Assembly (NCBI RefSeq): GCF_000701505.1
Contig: NZ_JNJB01000008.1
Span: 124,001 to 188,000 of the forward strand
Reading direction: 5' to 3'
Source: Dyadobacter crusticola DSM 16708
GTDB taxonomy: Bacteria > Bacteroidota > Bacteroidia > Cytophagales > Spirosomataceae
DNA length: 64,000 nt
The position numbers and the translations under genes were made by a program. The notes under the pieces were generated by a model. The model was not told where the DNA came from. It worked only from the letters and a program-made list of their open reading frames with translations, and did no database searches. Shown here piece after piece: positions 42,001-50,419 of the stretch (position 1 is the first letter of the stretch; every line of letters begins with the position of its first letter).

Positions 42001-42537
42001 TGCACCTTTTTCATCCGAAGATGTTCCGGTTTGTGTTCCTTTTAAAACAATGCTGACACCGGGCAATGCAACGCCCGCTTCGTCTTTTACTGTCCCGCGG
42101 AGTGTCCGGTCAACAGCTTGAACTGCGCCGGGAGCAACTTCGGGCTGCCCCACGTCAGACACCTTCACCGGTGTCTTGTCCGGCTTGATCACAATCAGAT
42201 CTTCACTTACCTTGTAGCTCAGCTGCAGCGGTTTCAGTAGCTGGTCGAGCACGGAAGCCAGCTGTGTGTTACTTACCTTAATGGTGGCTTTCCTGTCAGA
42301 CTGGATTAGCCTGGAACTGAATACAAACTTGATATTCGTTTGCTTTTCAAGCTCCTTCAAAACTTTTTTAACATCCTGATTCTGAATATCAAGAGTCACT
42401 TTCTGAGTGAGAGCCGATTGTGCCCTGCCGTCAACAGCCCACGACACTCCGGCAAACAGGCACACCAGAAAACATTGCAAGACGGTTATACGCATAAGAG
42501 TTATGAGCAGGTCATCGGTTCGTCGAACTTTTTCCAT
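39037..42537 (-). CDS. SusC/RagA TonB-linked outer-membrane protein with STN signalling domain
   Basis: 1166 residues. After the signal (MRITVLQCFLVCLFAGVSWA) an STN/secretin-N domain lies at about 45-110 (VTLDIQNQDVKKVLKELEKQTNIKFVFSS). This extra domain is found in receptors that signal to a FecR anti-sigma factor, and such a pair is encoded just upstream. CarboxypepD_reg-like beta domain about 145-225 (GTVKDEAGVALPGVSIVLKGT), plug about 230-345 (EVVVVGYGTQKKESLTGAISTV), then a large barrel ending in VNVGINLSI. It imports an oligosaccharide together with SusD, powered by TonB. Which sugar cannot be told from the sequence. Confidence 0.94.
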   Translation of the reverse strand: MEKVRRTDDLLITLMRITVLQCFLVCLFAGVSWAVDGRAQSALTQKVTLDIQNQDVKKVLKELEKQTNIKFVFSSRLIQSDRKATIKVSNTQLASVLDQLLKPLQLSYKVSEDLIVIKPDKTPVKVSDVGQPEVAPGAVQAVDRTLRGTVKDEAGVALPGVSIVLKGTQTGTSSDEKGAFSLTVPNGDATLVFSFVGFLSREIIVNEAQTEVDVALKVDDKALEEVVVVGYGTQKKESLTGAISTVTSKDIERVHGGSTVSSGLAGKIPGVTFRMPDGRPGASANVQIRNMGNPLFVIDGIQQDAGQFNNISPNDIESISVLKDASAAIYGVRAANGVVVVTTKRGKNGTKNTVNIDAYTGWQNWSRFPNVVNDSYQWMLGRAEAEMNQYGKTSITPAELEKYRVGTEPGYQTFNWKDFIVKKNAPLYSLNMNMTGGSDRISYYISATHLKQFAVLGREFTFKRTNIQSNVDAKITDRLKLGVQINGRIENRDQPGIPGGDDYWLPRFAILRNRPFERPYANDNPNYLNDIKHNETNWAYNNKKLGGYWTEYWRVLQTNFTGEYTIPGIKGLVAKGMYSYYIADRVMNGHEYTYEAYTYNPTEDTYTVTGGSTNPWRERGTRKVMRNVYQGQLNYNNTFGKHTVGATFVAERQEEQVQDQWVHAVPKTNVLPLIYFPTMDTYNDSESELARIGYIGRLNYDYAGKYYLELSARRDASWKFAPDRRVGTFPSASVGWRITEEKFVKDLIGTRSILDDLKFRASYGILGDDNILFNNDPNNPLSPYAYLPGYNYNQGNVILSGNAVVTSRDKGQIINNISWFKSKITDIGADFSLLGTKVTGSVDYFYRLRTGLLGRKYDLLVPSELGYALPEENVNSDSQQGWEGALTYNGKSGDINYSIGGNVSFSRTKFVSSYKPIFNNAQDQYRASRENRYDNIFWGYETIGQFQSQQQISEYPVNIDGQGNRTLLPGDLIYKDVNGDNVINNLDERPIGYTTNGQPNINFGLNLSVSWKGFSLAADFSGGGMYTWNQNWEQRWAYQNDGALNSIFLDRWHRKDPFDLNSEWIPGKYPALRYNDGSHSNNNRNSTFWVHNVKYIRARTLELGYSLPKSVLEKLKMQRARFYINGYNLFSIDNLKEFGVDPEVADENGLQYPQAKFVNVGINLSI

Positions 42538-42754
42538 ATTTTTGATTGATTTGTTGGTTAAGGCGATTTATTCAACAATATCTTCCCGGGCGGCCACTTG
42601 CTGTGGCTGCGAGTAATTAGCGTTACTTTCGGGAATCCGAATCAGTCATGTGGCAGCATGGCTGATTTTTTTTTCGACAGTATGGCTCTATGTCATTTGC
42701 ATGTTAGGTTTGAGTGATGTGACTTACTGATTCCGGCAATACTCATTCATTTTG

Positions 42755-43876
42755 CTACTTGCACCCATTGCCCGTGATCCTGACCTGATCTCCATTGATC
42801 TCGTAAGTAGCATCAATGGCATTGCATATCACAGCCAATTTCTTGCTGAAAGGTTGTCCGACCAAAGTGGCAGTTAGCGGACATTTTTCCAGCGCATCGA
42901 CATTATAAATGATCTTTACATTATAAGCTGCTTCCAGCGATTTGAAAACTTCGGTCACCGGGGTTTCGTCAAATACAAAAAGCTGTGACGAAATATCCTG
43001 CTGATTCAGCTCCTTAACGGGCGTTTCAACAAGTTTGAGCACCTTCCCGCTTCCGGCCGTCAATGCAATGCGCTGATCGGGATAGAGAATGAAGCCCTTC
43101 TTTTCTGCATTGCTGACTTCCGTTTCGGTGGCGCCGTTACTTACCGGAAAAACGGTCACCTTTCCCGTTTTCACTTCCACTTTCACCTGCCCTGTTATTT
43201 CTCTTGCGTCAACACTGAAACTGGTACCTAAGACCTTTGTAACAATGCCACGCGAGTACACCAGAAATGGTTTTCCTGGGTCTTTGACTATTTCAAAAAA
43301 GCCTTTTCCTATCAAAGTAACTTCACGCTTCTGGCCAGTCTGCAGTTTGCTATTGTAACTAAGCTGCGAACCCGGATGCAGCACTACGGAGCTCCCGTCG
43401 GGCAGTAACACAAAGCGTTTCTCTGTCAATGCATTGACTACCTCAATTGTTTCCCAACCAACAGGCGCAGCTTTTTGCTTTCCAAAAGAGATCATTTCTC
43501 CCGGCCGCAGGAGATACCAGAAGCTCATCGCCCCTATCCCGCAGATCAATGCGACAGAGGCTGCTACCCTGAGCCAGCGCCAGGTTTGTACCACCGGCTT
43601 TTCATCCTGGTTTGCGACAGGTTCCTCCACGTACATACTGTCTTCCACTACCTTCCACATCTTGCTGCTCTGCGCCTCTGTCGGTTTGCTTTTGCCGGTA
43701 TCCTCTGCCAGCAGATAGATATACTCCCTCGCTGATTCGACAGTTTTCGTCTTTTCAGGATATTGTTCCAGAAAGCCTTTCCAGTACGAATCGCTCTCTG
43801 CATCCGGATTCAAAACCCAGGCTATGAACGCGTCGTGCCTGATCAGGTCCGTGAGAGAATAAGGGGTGTATTTCAT
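42755..43876 (-). CDS. FecR family anti-sigma factor
   Basis: 373 residues. A cytoplasmic N-terminal part of about 95 residues is followed by one transmembrane helix (WLRVAASVALICGIGAMSFWYLL) and the periplasmic FecR domain (KRFVLLPDGSSVVLHPGSQLSYN, GKGFFEIVKDPGKPFLVYS). The C-terminal DUF4974-type region (LFVFDETPVTEVFKSLEAAYNVKI) resembles an STN domain and should contact the STN domain of the SusC protein. It would hold the ECF sigma factor until the receptor signals substrate. Gene order sigma-FecR-SusC is the classical arrangement. Confidence 0.93.
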   Translation of the reverse strand: MKYTPYSLTDLIRHDAFIAWVLNPDAESDSYWKGFLEQYPEKTKTVESAREYIYLLAEDTGKSKPTEAQSSKMWKVVEDSMYVEEPVANQDEKPVVQTWRWLRVAASVALICGIGAMSFWYLLRPGEMISFGKQKAAPVGWETIEVVNALTEKRFVLLPDGSSVVLHPGSQLSYNSKLQTGQKREVTLIGKGFFEIVKDPGKPFLVYSRGIVTKVLGTSFSVDAREITGQVKVEVKTGKVTVFPVSNGATETEVSNAEKKGFILYPDQRIALTAGSGKVLKLVETPVKELNQQDISSQLFVFDETPVTEVFKSLEAAYNVKIIYNVDALEKCPLTATLVGQPFSKKLAVICNAIDATYEINGDQVRITGNGCK

Positions 43877-43968
43877 TTTGGATAAAAAGACTGAATGCCT
43901 TCCAAATACAAAGAGCAGAGATGTGCGGATTTGACCTCTTTAAAATAAGATTATTTTTACAAAAAATT

Positions 43969-44589
43969 TCAAGAAAGAGGCAATGCGCAGATAATCAGCA
44001 GGAAGCTGATGATTGAGTTTTGCGCCTGCCGGAAAGCAGTCAGCGCTTTATAGAGGAAGTTGCGCACGGACTTTTCATTCACCCCCATAATCTGGCCGAT
44101 CTCTTCAATGCTGAATTCGTCGAAATACCGGAGGGTTATTGCTTCCAGCTGACGTTCGGGAAGCAGCGCAAGCAGCTCACGGATACGCTGTGCACGGATC
44201 AGGTTTGATTCGGATTCGATGAGCAATGTCTGAGAATCGGAGAAAGAAAGCGGCATGATATCCGGCTCACTCAGCTCGGCAATTTCCTCAGTAGCGGGAT
44301 ACTTGTCGAGCGTCTGGTGAATGCGGCGGCGCAATGTCCGGTAGAGATAAAATTTGATTGAAGAGATATGCTCGGTCAGGTTCGCCCTCAAACGCCAGAT
44401 ATCTATAAAGATATCCTGTATAGCGTCTTCGGTTACGGCAGTATGCGTGGTCAGCTTGCAGCCGTAGTTGTAAAGTGTACGGTGATACTTTTCGAAGATA
44501 AACGTAAACGCCTGTTCATCCCCTTGCCTGAGCGCGAGCCAGAGCTGCTGCTCGGTTTCCCACCTGCCAAAAGTATTCTCTGTGACCAA
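43969..44589 (-). CDS. ECF-type RNA polymerase sigma-70 factor
   Basis: 206 residues. Region 2 (AFTFIFEKYHRTLYNYGCKLT, AVTEDAIQDIFIDIWRLRANL) and region 4 (LPERQLEAITLRYFDEFSIEEIGQIMGVNEKSVRNFLYKAL) are both clear. The C-terminal tail has a short hydrophobic end (IISFLLIICALPLS). It belongs to the Bacteroidota ECF group that works with FecR anti-sigma factors, and the FecR gene lies 92 bases downstream. Its target is likely the SusC/SusD promoter. Whether it acts on other genes in this window is unknown. Confidence 0.93.
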   Translation of the reverse strand: MVTENTFGRWETEQQLWLALRQGDEQAFTFIFEKYHRTLYNYGCKLTTHTAVTEDAIQDIFIDIWRLRANLTEHISSIKFYLYRTLRRRIHQTLDKYPATEEIAELSEPDIMPLSFSDSQTLLIESESNLIRAQRIRELLALLPERQLEAITLRYFDEFSIEEIGQIMGVNEKSVRNFLYKALTAFRQAQNSIISFLLIICALPLS

Positions 44590-44663
44590 CGTTTTCTTTT
44601 TTAGACAAAGTTTAAGGCAACGAAATTATACTATAAATACTATTTATTATCAATCTATTTACA

Positions 44664-44709
44664 TAAATAAAATCCGGAAGCCTGCATTGAAAATACTGCT
44701 TCCGGATTT
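44664..44709 (-). terminator. Terminator after the TIM-barrel (Tm-1 pair) operon
   Basis: AAATCCGGAAGC (44670-44681) pairs perfectly with GCTTCCGGATTT (44698-44709). On the minus strand it is followed by TATTTATG and lies 17 bases after the stop of the gene at 44726-45586. Confidence 0.75.
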
Positions 44710-44725
44710 GCTGTTTGGCGGCTGT

Positions 44726-45586
44726 TTACCGCAGGGTAAGTGATTTAAAATTCCGCGTCAGATCGGTAAGTGACTGCTCTACGCCCATTCTTTCAAGGGA
44801 CGATGCGCCTACAAAACCGTGAACATCTGTTTTTTCCAGGATTATCCTCACATCGTCGGGCGTATTCACTGGTCCGCCGTGCGCGAGGAAAAACAAATCG
44901 GGATTCACTTCTTTGCCAGCTTCCATGATCGCCTGTGTCGCTTCTATGGCCTGGTCCATTGAAACCGATGCATTGACAACACCAATTGACCCGCCGACTG
45001 TCGTTCCCACGTGAGCGATAATCGCGTCCGCGCCGGCTTCTGCCATTTGTCTGGCTTCCTCGGGCTTGGCTACATAAACAATGGAAAAAAGATCCATTTT
45101 GGTAGCAAGCCGGATCATTTCAACTTCTTTCTCGAAACCCATTCCCGTTTCTTCCAGCACTTGCCTGAAATGACCGTCGACAATGGAATGTGTTGGAAAG
45201 TTATTGACGCCGGAAAATCCCATTTCTTTTACTTTCAGCAAATGGTGCCACATTCTTCGCCTCGGATCAGACCCGTGCACGCCGCAAATGACCGGTACTT
45301 CTTCCACTACGGGCAGCACCTCAAATTCGCCGATCTCCATCGCTACTGCATTGGCGTCACCGTACGCCATTAACCCGGCAGTAGAGCCGTGGCCAGCCAT
45401 TCTGAACCGGCCTGAATTATAGATGATAATCAGATCGGCGCCACCTTTTTCAATGAATTTTGCGCTGATCCCGGTACCGGCACCAGCTGCAATAATGGCT
45501 TTCTTCTGGTTGACAGTGGCCCGCAAGCGCTCGTTGACCTCCTGTTTGGTGTAAGGATTTCCCTTACCTGTCCACGGATTTGGCAT
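44726..45586 (-). CDS. Phosphoenolpyruvate hydrolase-like TIM-barrel protein (Tm-1 C-terminal domain type)
   Basis: 286 residues. The barrel is related to PEP mutase/hydrolase-like proteins: IIAAGAGTGISAKFIEKGGADLIIIYNSGR, AVAMEIGEFEVLPVVEEVPVICGVHGSDP, then GADAIIAHVGTTVGGSIGV and the last strand HGFVGASSLER. In plants (tomato Tm-1) this domain follows an UPF0261 domain in one protein. Here the UPF0261 protein is the next gene upstream, 37 bases away. The reaction is unknown; hydrolase or lyase activity on a small phosphorylated acid is only suggested by the fold. Cytoplasmic. Confidence 0.85.
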   Translation of the reverse strand: MPNPWTGKGNPYTKQEVNERLRATVNQKKAIIAAGAGTGISAKFIEKGGADLIIIYNSGRFRMAGHGSTAGLMAYGDANAVAMEIGEFEVLPVVEEVPVICGVHGSDPRRRMWHHLLKVKEMGFSGVNNFPTHSIVDGHFRQVLEETGMGFEKEVEMIRLATKMDLFSIVYVAKPEEARQMAEAGADAIIAHVGTTVGGSIGVVNASVSMDQAIEATQAIMEAGKEVNPDLFFLAHGGPVNTPDDVRIILEKTDVHGFVGASSLERMGVEQSLTDLTRNFKSLTLR

Positions 45587-45623
45587 AATATATTAATGAG
45601 TTATAAAAATGAAAATCGGTATG

Positions 45624-46844
45624 CTAGTTTTGTTTGAGCAGGGACAAAAGCCGGGCGACCAACAGTTCGGCAAATGCAGCATCATTGATATGCATATCGC
45701 ACTTCACAATCCTTTCTTTTGATCTGATATGCTTTTCCACGGATTCGAGCAAAACAAGATCTGCTTCCGGATCATGAAAAATGCCTCCTGCACTATCCAA
45801 CTGTGAGATACCTTTCAATGGGAATACAAATTGCACCGGACCAACGGCCGCATTGATCTTCTCAGCTATCTCCTTTCCTAAAAGCACGTTTTCTTCTGCA
45901 TTGGTCCGCATTAACGTGACGTCCGGTGCCCAGCTGTACAGCTTTCTGCTCTGGTACTTTCCTGGAACGGAGTCCAAATGTGCGAAATTTACCATATCGA
46001 GGCAACCCGGAACTACAATCTGCGGGATACCCAGCTCGCCGGCAGCAGTAAGCCGCCCCGGACCTGCGCTGCATATTCCGCTACAAAGGTTATCTGCGAG
46101 TTCGGTGGTCGTAATGTCAAGCACAGCTTCAAAACAGCCTTCCCGGATCAAAGCTTCCATTGCTTTTCCTCCCACCCCATTGGCATGGAAAGCGAGCACT
46201 TCGTAACCTTTCTGCCGGAGTAGCGCGGTACATTGGTCGACGCACGGGGTTGTATTCCCAAACATACTCACGGCGATACTTCCCCGGGCACTAACCCCGC
46301 CCACTTGCGCCGAGGCCGCCATGGCGCAAATAGCGCCTGCTGCCTGGGTAATCAGCAGGCGGAGAATGCTGTTCAAACCTGCCACATCGACAATCGACGG
46401 CATCAGTGTGATATCTTTATGACCGATCTGCCGGGTAAGGTCTTTGGTTGCCAGGGTACTGAGGCACAACTTGGGGATACCAAGCGGAATTTCCTGCATT
46501 GCTGACAATGCAATGTAAGTACCGCCGCCACCGCCCATTCCGATCGCTCCTTTGATCCTTCCGCTTGCAACCAATTGGCGCACGATCCGCGCTGCGCCCC
46601 GGCCCATTACATCCATTGCGTAGCCACGGTCACGTTTTGTACGTAGCTCCTCAACGCTGGATCCCACTTCTGCGGCGACCTGGGCAGCTGTAAAATCAAC
46701 TGGAAAACCGGGCAATGCAGCGAGCACGCCAGTGTCGATCGTGATTACAGTTTCACCCAGATTCGTAATGCATTCTCTGAGGAAAGAAAAAGCTTCACCC
46801 TTGGTGTCGAAACAACCAATGATTAAAATGGATTTGTCAGTCAT
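45624..46844 (-). CDS. Tm-1-like ATP-binding domain protein (UPF0261)
   Basis: About 406 residues from the ATG at 46844 (MTDKSILIIGCFDTKGEAFSF). An in-frame upstream ATG at 46886 adds an unlike stretch. The glycine-rich IKGAIGMGGGGGTYIALSAMQ (~95-115) is the family's ATP-binding mark. KDITLMPSIVDVAGLNSILR and the cysteine-rich DNLCSGICSAGPGRLTAAGELGIPQIVVPGCLDM follow. It works as a pair with the downstream TIM-barrel gene, which equals the second half of plant Tm-1. Biochemical role unresolved. Cytoplasmic. Confidence 0.88.
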   Translation of the reverse strand: MTDKSILIIGCFDTKGEAFSFLRECITNLGETVITIDTGVLAALPGFPVDFTAAQVAAEVGSSVEELRTKRDRGYAMDVMGRGAARIVRQLVASGRIKGAIGMGGGGGTYIALSAMQEIPLGIPKLCLSTLATKDLTRQIGHKDITLMPSIVDVAGLNSILRLLITQAAGAICAMAASAQVGGVSARGSIAVSMFGNTTPCVDQCTALLRQKGYEVLAFHANGVGGKAMEALIREGCFEAVLDITTTELADNLCSGICSAGPGRLTAAGELGIPQIVVPGCLDMVNFAHLDSVPGKYQSRKLYSWAPDVTLMRTNAEENVLLGKEIAEKINAAVGPVQFVFPLKGISQLDSAGGIFHDPEADLVLLESVEKHIRSKERIVKCDMHINDAAFAELLVARLLSLLKQN

Positions 46845-46943
46845 GAAATGTTGCTGGTCGCGCCAGATAAGTCTGTGCCAAAACAAAGAAAGGCGGAAGT
46901 GAGTCCACCCTTTTGAAATACCTCAAAAAAATTTCTTTTTTGA

Positions 46944-47246
46944 TCAGCTCTGTTTTGAAATTACCCACATCCAGTTGGCAGGCCAGTAGTCTGTTTTGAT
47001 CTTTTCATGCTTCACAACGCGTTCATCTATTACTTCGTAGCCTGTCAGGCCCCCGCCCTGACTTTCCACATCCGCTTTCGCGTGATTGTACAGTTGCAAC
47101 CAGACTTCGGCGCTAATCTTGTCCTGTGCAACGAAAGTAAGCTGCTTCCATTTGGGGTCGACGGAGTTATTTACATAGCTAAGGAGGAGGTAATGCTTGA
47201 AACTGTCGCTGTTAAGCGACATCACGGCACGTTTACGATTTTTCAT
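46944..47246 (-). CDS. Hypothetical protein, 100 residues
   Basis: A soluble, charged protein with several aromatic residues, ending KTDYWPANWMWVISKQS. It has no signal peptide, no transmembrane helix and no motif I recognise. The first ATG is followed by a second at residue 9 (MSLNSDSFKHYLLL). Codon use looks like a normal gene and the frame is clean, so I accept it, with unknown function. It is separated from the Tm-1-like gene by about 100 bases. Confidence 0.6.
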   Translation of the reverse strand: MKNRKRAVMSLNSDSFKHYLLLSYVNNSVDPKWKQLTFVAQDKISAEVWLQLYNHAKADVESQGGGLTGYEVIDERVVKHEKIKTDYWPANWMWVISKQS

Positions 47247-47465
47247 GAGTGAGGTAGATTAAATCAAAATAAAATAGATGATGTACATGTTAATGTATAT
47301 ACGAGCAAAACACCTTCCCGGTTTATCTTAAATAGTTGATTATTGAAATAGTTCTACAAGGAACATTCCAATTATCTTCATTAGCATTTCAGGCTGGAAA
47401 AATTGACATTTAGCATGGCACGGGATTTGACGTTTGGTGATACTACGTTATAAAATAAACTACTG

Positions 47466-47708
47466 ATGGTTACGCTAAAATTTGTGAAAGGCGATTGGGT
47501 AAAGGAAAAGAATGGGTCAACGGTAATGCGGATAGATGAATATCAGGTTGTGGAGAGCTTACAGCACGCAAACGGGAATAATTCAAATCCGGTTAACAGG
47601 CCGGTTTATAACGGGAGAGTCTGGTGTACGTGGGTGAATGAGAATAAAACTGTAGTTACACAACCTTTTTGGCAGGACGATCTGGAACTGGCATCACCGA
47701 ACGATTAA
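47466..47708 (+). CDS. YodC/DUF2158-like small protein
   Basis: 80 residues: FVKGDWVKEKNGSTVMRIDEY at the start and NGRVWCTWVNENKTVVTQPFWQDDLELA at the end. The pattern of GD-V-k-sGGp-M-V and the closing CxWF-like segment is that of DUF2158 (YodC), here in a longer version. This is a small cytoplasmic fold of unknown function found in many bacteria. It ends at a two-way terminator (47747-47776). Confidence 0.7.
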   Translation: MVTLKFVKGDWVKEKNGSTVMRIDEYQVVESLQHANGNNSNPVNRPVYNGRVWCTWVNENKTVVTQPFWQDDLELASPND

Positions 47709-47746
47709 GGATCCGCATTGACATCTGACACAGTATCCTAAAAAAA

Positions 47747-47776
47747 TGAAATCCCGGAATCGCTCCCGGGATTTTT
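47747..47776. terminator. Bidirectional terminator
   Basis: AAATCCCGG (47749-47757) pairs with CCGGGATTT (47766-47774). A-runs lie before it and TTTTTC after, so it can serve both the DUF2158 gene (plus) and the convergent T/P-rich secreted protein gene (minus). Confidence 0.85.
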
Positions 47777-47794
47777 CATTTGCTGTAAGCAATA

Positions 47795-48169
47795 TCAGGG
47801 CCTTATAGCTGCGCCCGAGCCGCTGGCTGAAGTGGTATCGCCCGTTTCGGCAGTTCCTTTCCTGTTTTTTCTCCGGTTCATCCGGTCTTCTTTCTTGTTC
47901 GACGACGGCATTAAGGTGTCTTTGATCACTGCGCCTGAACTGGATTGTCCTTTGATCAGTGTATCCTCAGAGGGAATGTTCGCTGGTCTGACCGGAGACT
48001 GCGGAGAATTGAAATCCGTTTTCTTTTCAGTTGCCGGGGTAGTGGTTGTTGGGTCCTGCGTAGGTACTGTCTGAGGTACCGAGGTACCCGGAGTCGTGGT
48101 AGTTTGGGCGCTTACCATTCCTGCTGCCGCAAGCAAAGCGCCGAATGTCATGGTTATGATCTTTTTCAT
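47795..48169 (-). CDS. Secreted Thr/Pro-rich hypothetical protein
   Basis: 124 residues. There is a signal peptide (MKKIITMTFGALLAAAGMVSAQ), then a threonine/proline-rich low-complexity stretch (TTTTPGTSVPQTVPTQDPTTTTPATE) and a basic segment (KKEDRMNRRKNRKGTAE) near the end. No folded domain is evident. The composition suggests an exposed, flexible, perhaps glycosylated envelope protein. Function unknown. Confidence 0.7.
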   Translation of the reverse strand: MKKIITMTFGALLAAAGMVSAQTTTTPGTSVPQTVPTQDPTTTTPATEKKTDFNSPQSPVRPANIPSEDTLIKGQSSSGAVIKDTLMPSSNKKEDRMNRRKNRKGTAETGDTTSASGSGAAIRP

Positions 48170-48434
48170 TTTTGTCTGGTTTTTAGTTGGTTACAGTGAT
48201 ACTATTCTAACTAACAAAAGCATTCCAGCGAAGATTATACAGCTATTCTATATATACGTATTTCAATTTTACATTAACCTAAAACTACCAAGCGTCATTA
48301 TCCCTACATATGTAACATTTGCTTACTAAACTGTTGTTAAGGCACTTATCCACAAGTTGCGCATTGTAATACCCAGTAATAGGCTGGTACTAAAAGAATG
48401 AATTCCTTAGATAATATAGAAATATTTCGCGCTT

Positions 48435-50375
48435 CTAGCTGTACACCCGCCGCATTCTGATCTTCTCGCTAGGTGTTAAAACCAGTGGTACTTTTTCGAC
48501 TTTCACTGAGCTGCTGTCAAGCCCAAACCATTTGTCCTCCGACGTAGTGATTCCTTTTATAGCGAAGTAGATTTTCATAATCAGCTCTTCCCTAAAAGGC
48601 AGGTTATTTTCGAGAGAGAGGTATCGTTCCAATACAACAAACCTGAAATCGCCGGTAATATTCTGCCTGTTTAGAGATTCATAGCGGCTGGTAATATCCA
48701 CCTCTTTATTCATCACCATATCCTCTACGACTTTCCTGAAAAAGAGGTTTATGCGCTGCTCAATCCTGAAACCCAGACGGAACGTAACTTTGATCACATC
48801 GTCCTCGGCCAGGATGTTGACATGATAATCCATTGTGTAAGGCTCATCGGTGGTTTCCACGTGCACAAACCAGTAGATATCGGCGCGTTTCGGACGTTTG
48901 TAGAAAATGGAGTAAATAATCTTGGTTTCAATCTCCGATTCATGCGACGCATTGGACATGAAAATCAGGTGCGTAGAATACTTCGGAATGCTGATATCAT
49001 TGCTGAGCTCCCGTAGGGGTGCAATGTATTTTTCAAGACTGTCAAATTCAGTCAACCTGAGTTTGATGTAATAGGCTTTCAACCAAACTGTAATTACAAA
49101 TGCGATCACACTGGCAAGCAACAGCGATACCCAGCCGCCATGCATAAATTTCAGCAGGTTGGCCGCCAGGAACGAGCCTTCGATAGCGAGATATACGACC
49201 AGGAATACAGCAAGCAGCCATTTCTGTACTTTATGCACATAAAGGTACACGGACATCAGGATCGTCGTCATGATCATTGTTAGCGTAATCGCCAGACCGT
49301 AAGCCGCTTCCATGTGCGACGATTCCTTGAAATAAAGCACGATACCTACGCAGCCAGCCCACAAAAGCCAGTTCACACTTGGAACGTACAATTGTCCTTT
49401 CTGATCACTTGGATAAATCAATCGAACTTTTGGCCAGAAATTGAGACGAATTGCTTCTGAAATCAATGTAAATGATCCGCTGATCAAGGCCTGGCTGGCA
49501 ATAATGGTCGCCATAGTCGCAATGGCGATACCCGGCAGCAGCCACCACTCCGGCATAATCGCGAAAAATGGCTTGCGCCCGTTCAGGTAATCTCCGGAAT
49601 GAACGATAAGCCAGGCTCCCTGGCCGAAGTAGTTGAGGATCAAACAGGTTTTAACAAAAATCCAGCTGATCCGTATATTTCCGCGCCCGCAATGCCCAAG
49701 ATCGCTGTAAAGCGCTTCGGCACCTGTCGTACAAAGAAATACCGCGCCCAACATCCAGAAACCACCGGGATGATTGGCGAGGAGCTGGTAACCGTAATAA
49801 GGATTGAGCGATTTGAGGATCTCCATATGGCCGATTACCTGCGATAATCCGAGTACTGCCAGCATCAGAAACCAGATCAGCATGACCGGACCAAATGCGC
49901 GGCCCACAATGGTAGTACCGAATATCTGAATGATAAAAAGCAACGTAAGTATCCCGATAACGATCGGAATAGTTTGGATATCCGGATACAGGATCCGCAA
50001 ACCTTCTACGGCTGACGAAACGGAAATGGGAGGAGTGATAATACCATCAGCCAGCAAGGTACTTGCACCGATAATCGCCGGAACCGCCAGCCAGGAAGCA
50101 TTTTTCCGCACCAATGCAAACAACGCCAAAATCCCGCCTTCTCCTTTATTGTCGGCCCGGAGAATCAGGATCACGTACTTAACGGTCGTTTGCAGAGTAA
50201 GTGTCCAAAAAATACAGGAAACCGCCCCGTACACCACCTCGTCGGAAATCGCGCTTGTCCCGATAATCGCCTGCATTACATACAAAGGCGAAGTGCCTAT
50301 ATCTCCGAAAATAATTCCTAATGCGACCAGTAACCCCGCAGCAGAGGCTTTGTCAAGATGCTTATGAGAACCCAT
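48435..50375 (-). CDS. kup: KUP family potassium uptake protein
   Basis: 646 residues. The N-terminus (AAGLLVALGIIFGDIGTSPLYVMQAI) carries the highly conserved Kup signature GxxxGDxGTSPLY in the first helix. About twelve transmembrane helices follow (to residue ~430). A cytoplasmic C-terminal domain of about 200 residues ends in basic residues. Kup proteins import K+ by proton symport. It lies alone; the terminator 50384-50413 isolates it from the gene upstream. Confidence 0.95.
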   Translation of the reverse strand: MGSHKHLDKASAAGLLVALGIIFGDIGTSPLYVMQAIIGTSAISDEVVYGAVSCIFWTLTLQTTVKYVILILRADNKGEGGILALFALVRKNASWLAVPAIIGASTLLADGIITPPISVSSAVEGLRILYPDIQTIPIVIGILTLLFIIQIFGTTIVGRAFGPVMLIWFLMLAVLGLSQVIGHMEILKSLNPYYGYQLLANHPGGFWMLGAVFLCTTGAEALYSDLGHCGRGNIRISWIFVKTCLILNYFGQGAWLIVHSGDYLNGRKPFFAIMPEWWLLPGIAIATMATIIASQALISGSFTLISEAIRLNFWPKVRLIYPSDQKGQLYVPSVNWLLWAGCVGIVLYFKESSHMEAAYGLAITLTMIMTTILMSVYLYVHKVQKWLLAVFLVVYLAIEGSFLAANLLKFMHGGWVSLLLASVIAFVITVWLKAYYIKLRLTEFDSLEKYIAPLRELSNDISIPKYSTHLIFMSNASHESEIETKIIYSIFYKRPKRADIYWFVHVETTDEPYTMDYHVNILAEDDVIKVTFRLGFRIEQRINLFFRKVVEDMVMNKEVDITSRYESLNRQNITGDFRFVVLERYLSLENNLPFREELIMKIYFAIKGITTSEDKWFGLDSSSVKVEKVPLVLTPSEKIRMRRVYS

Positions 50376-50383
50376 TGGTTTTT

Positions 50384-50413
50384 ACAAAAAAATGAGGATT
50401 GCGAAAATCCTCA
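50384..50413 (-). terminator. Terminator of the mutarotase-fold protein gene
   Basis: TGAGGATT (50393-50400) pairs with AATCCTCA (50406-50413), and on the minus strand a run of seven T follows. It ends the transcript of 50420-51391 just before the kup start. Confidence 0.88.
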
Positions 50414-50419
50414 GACATT

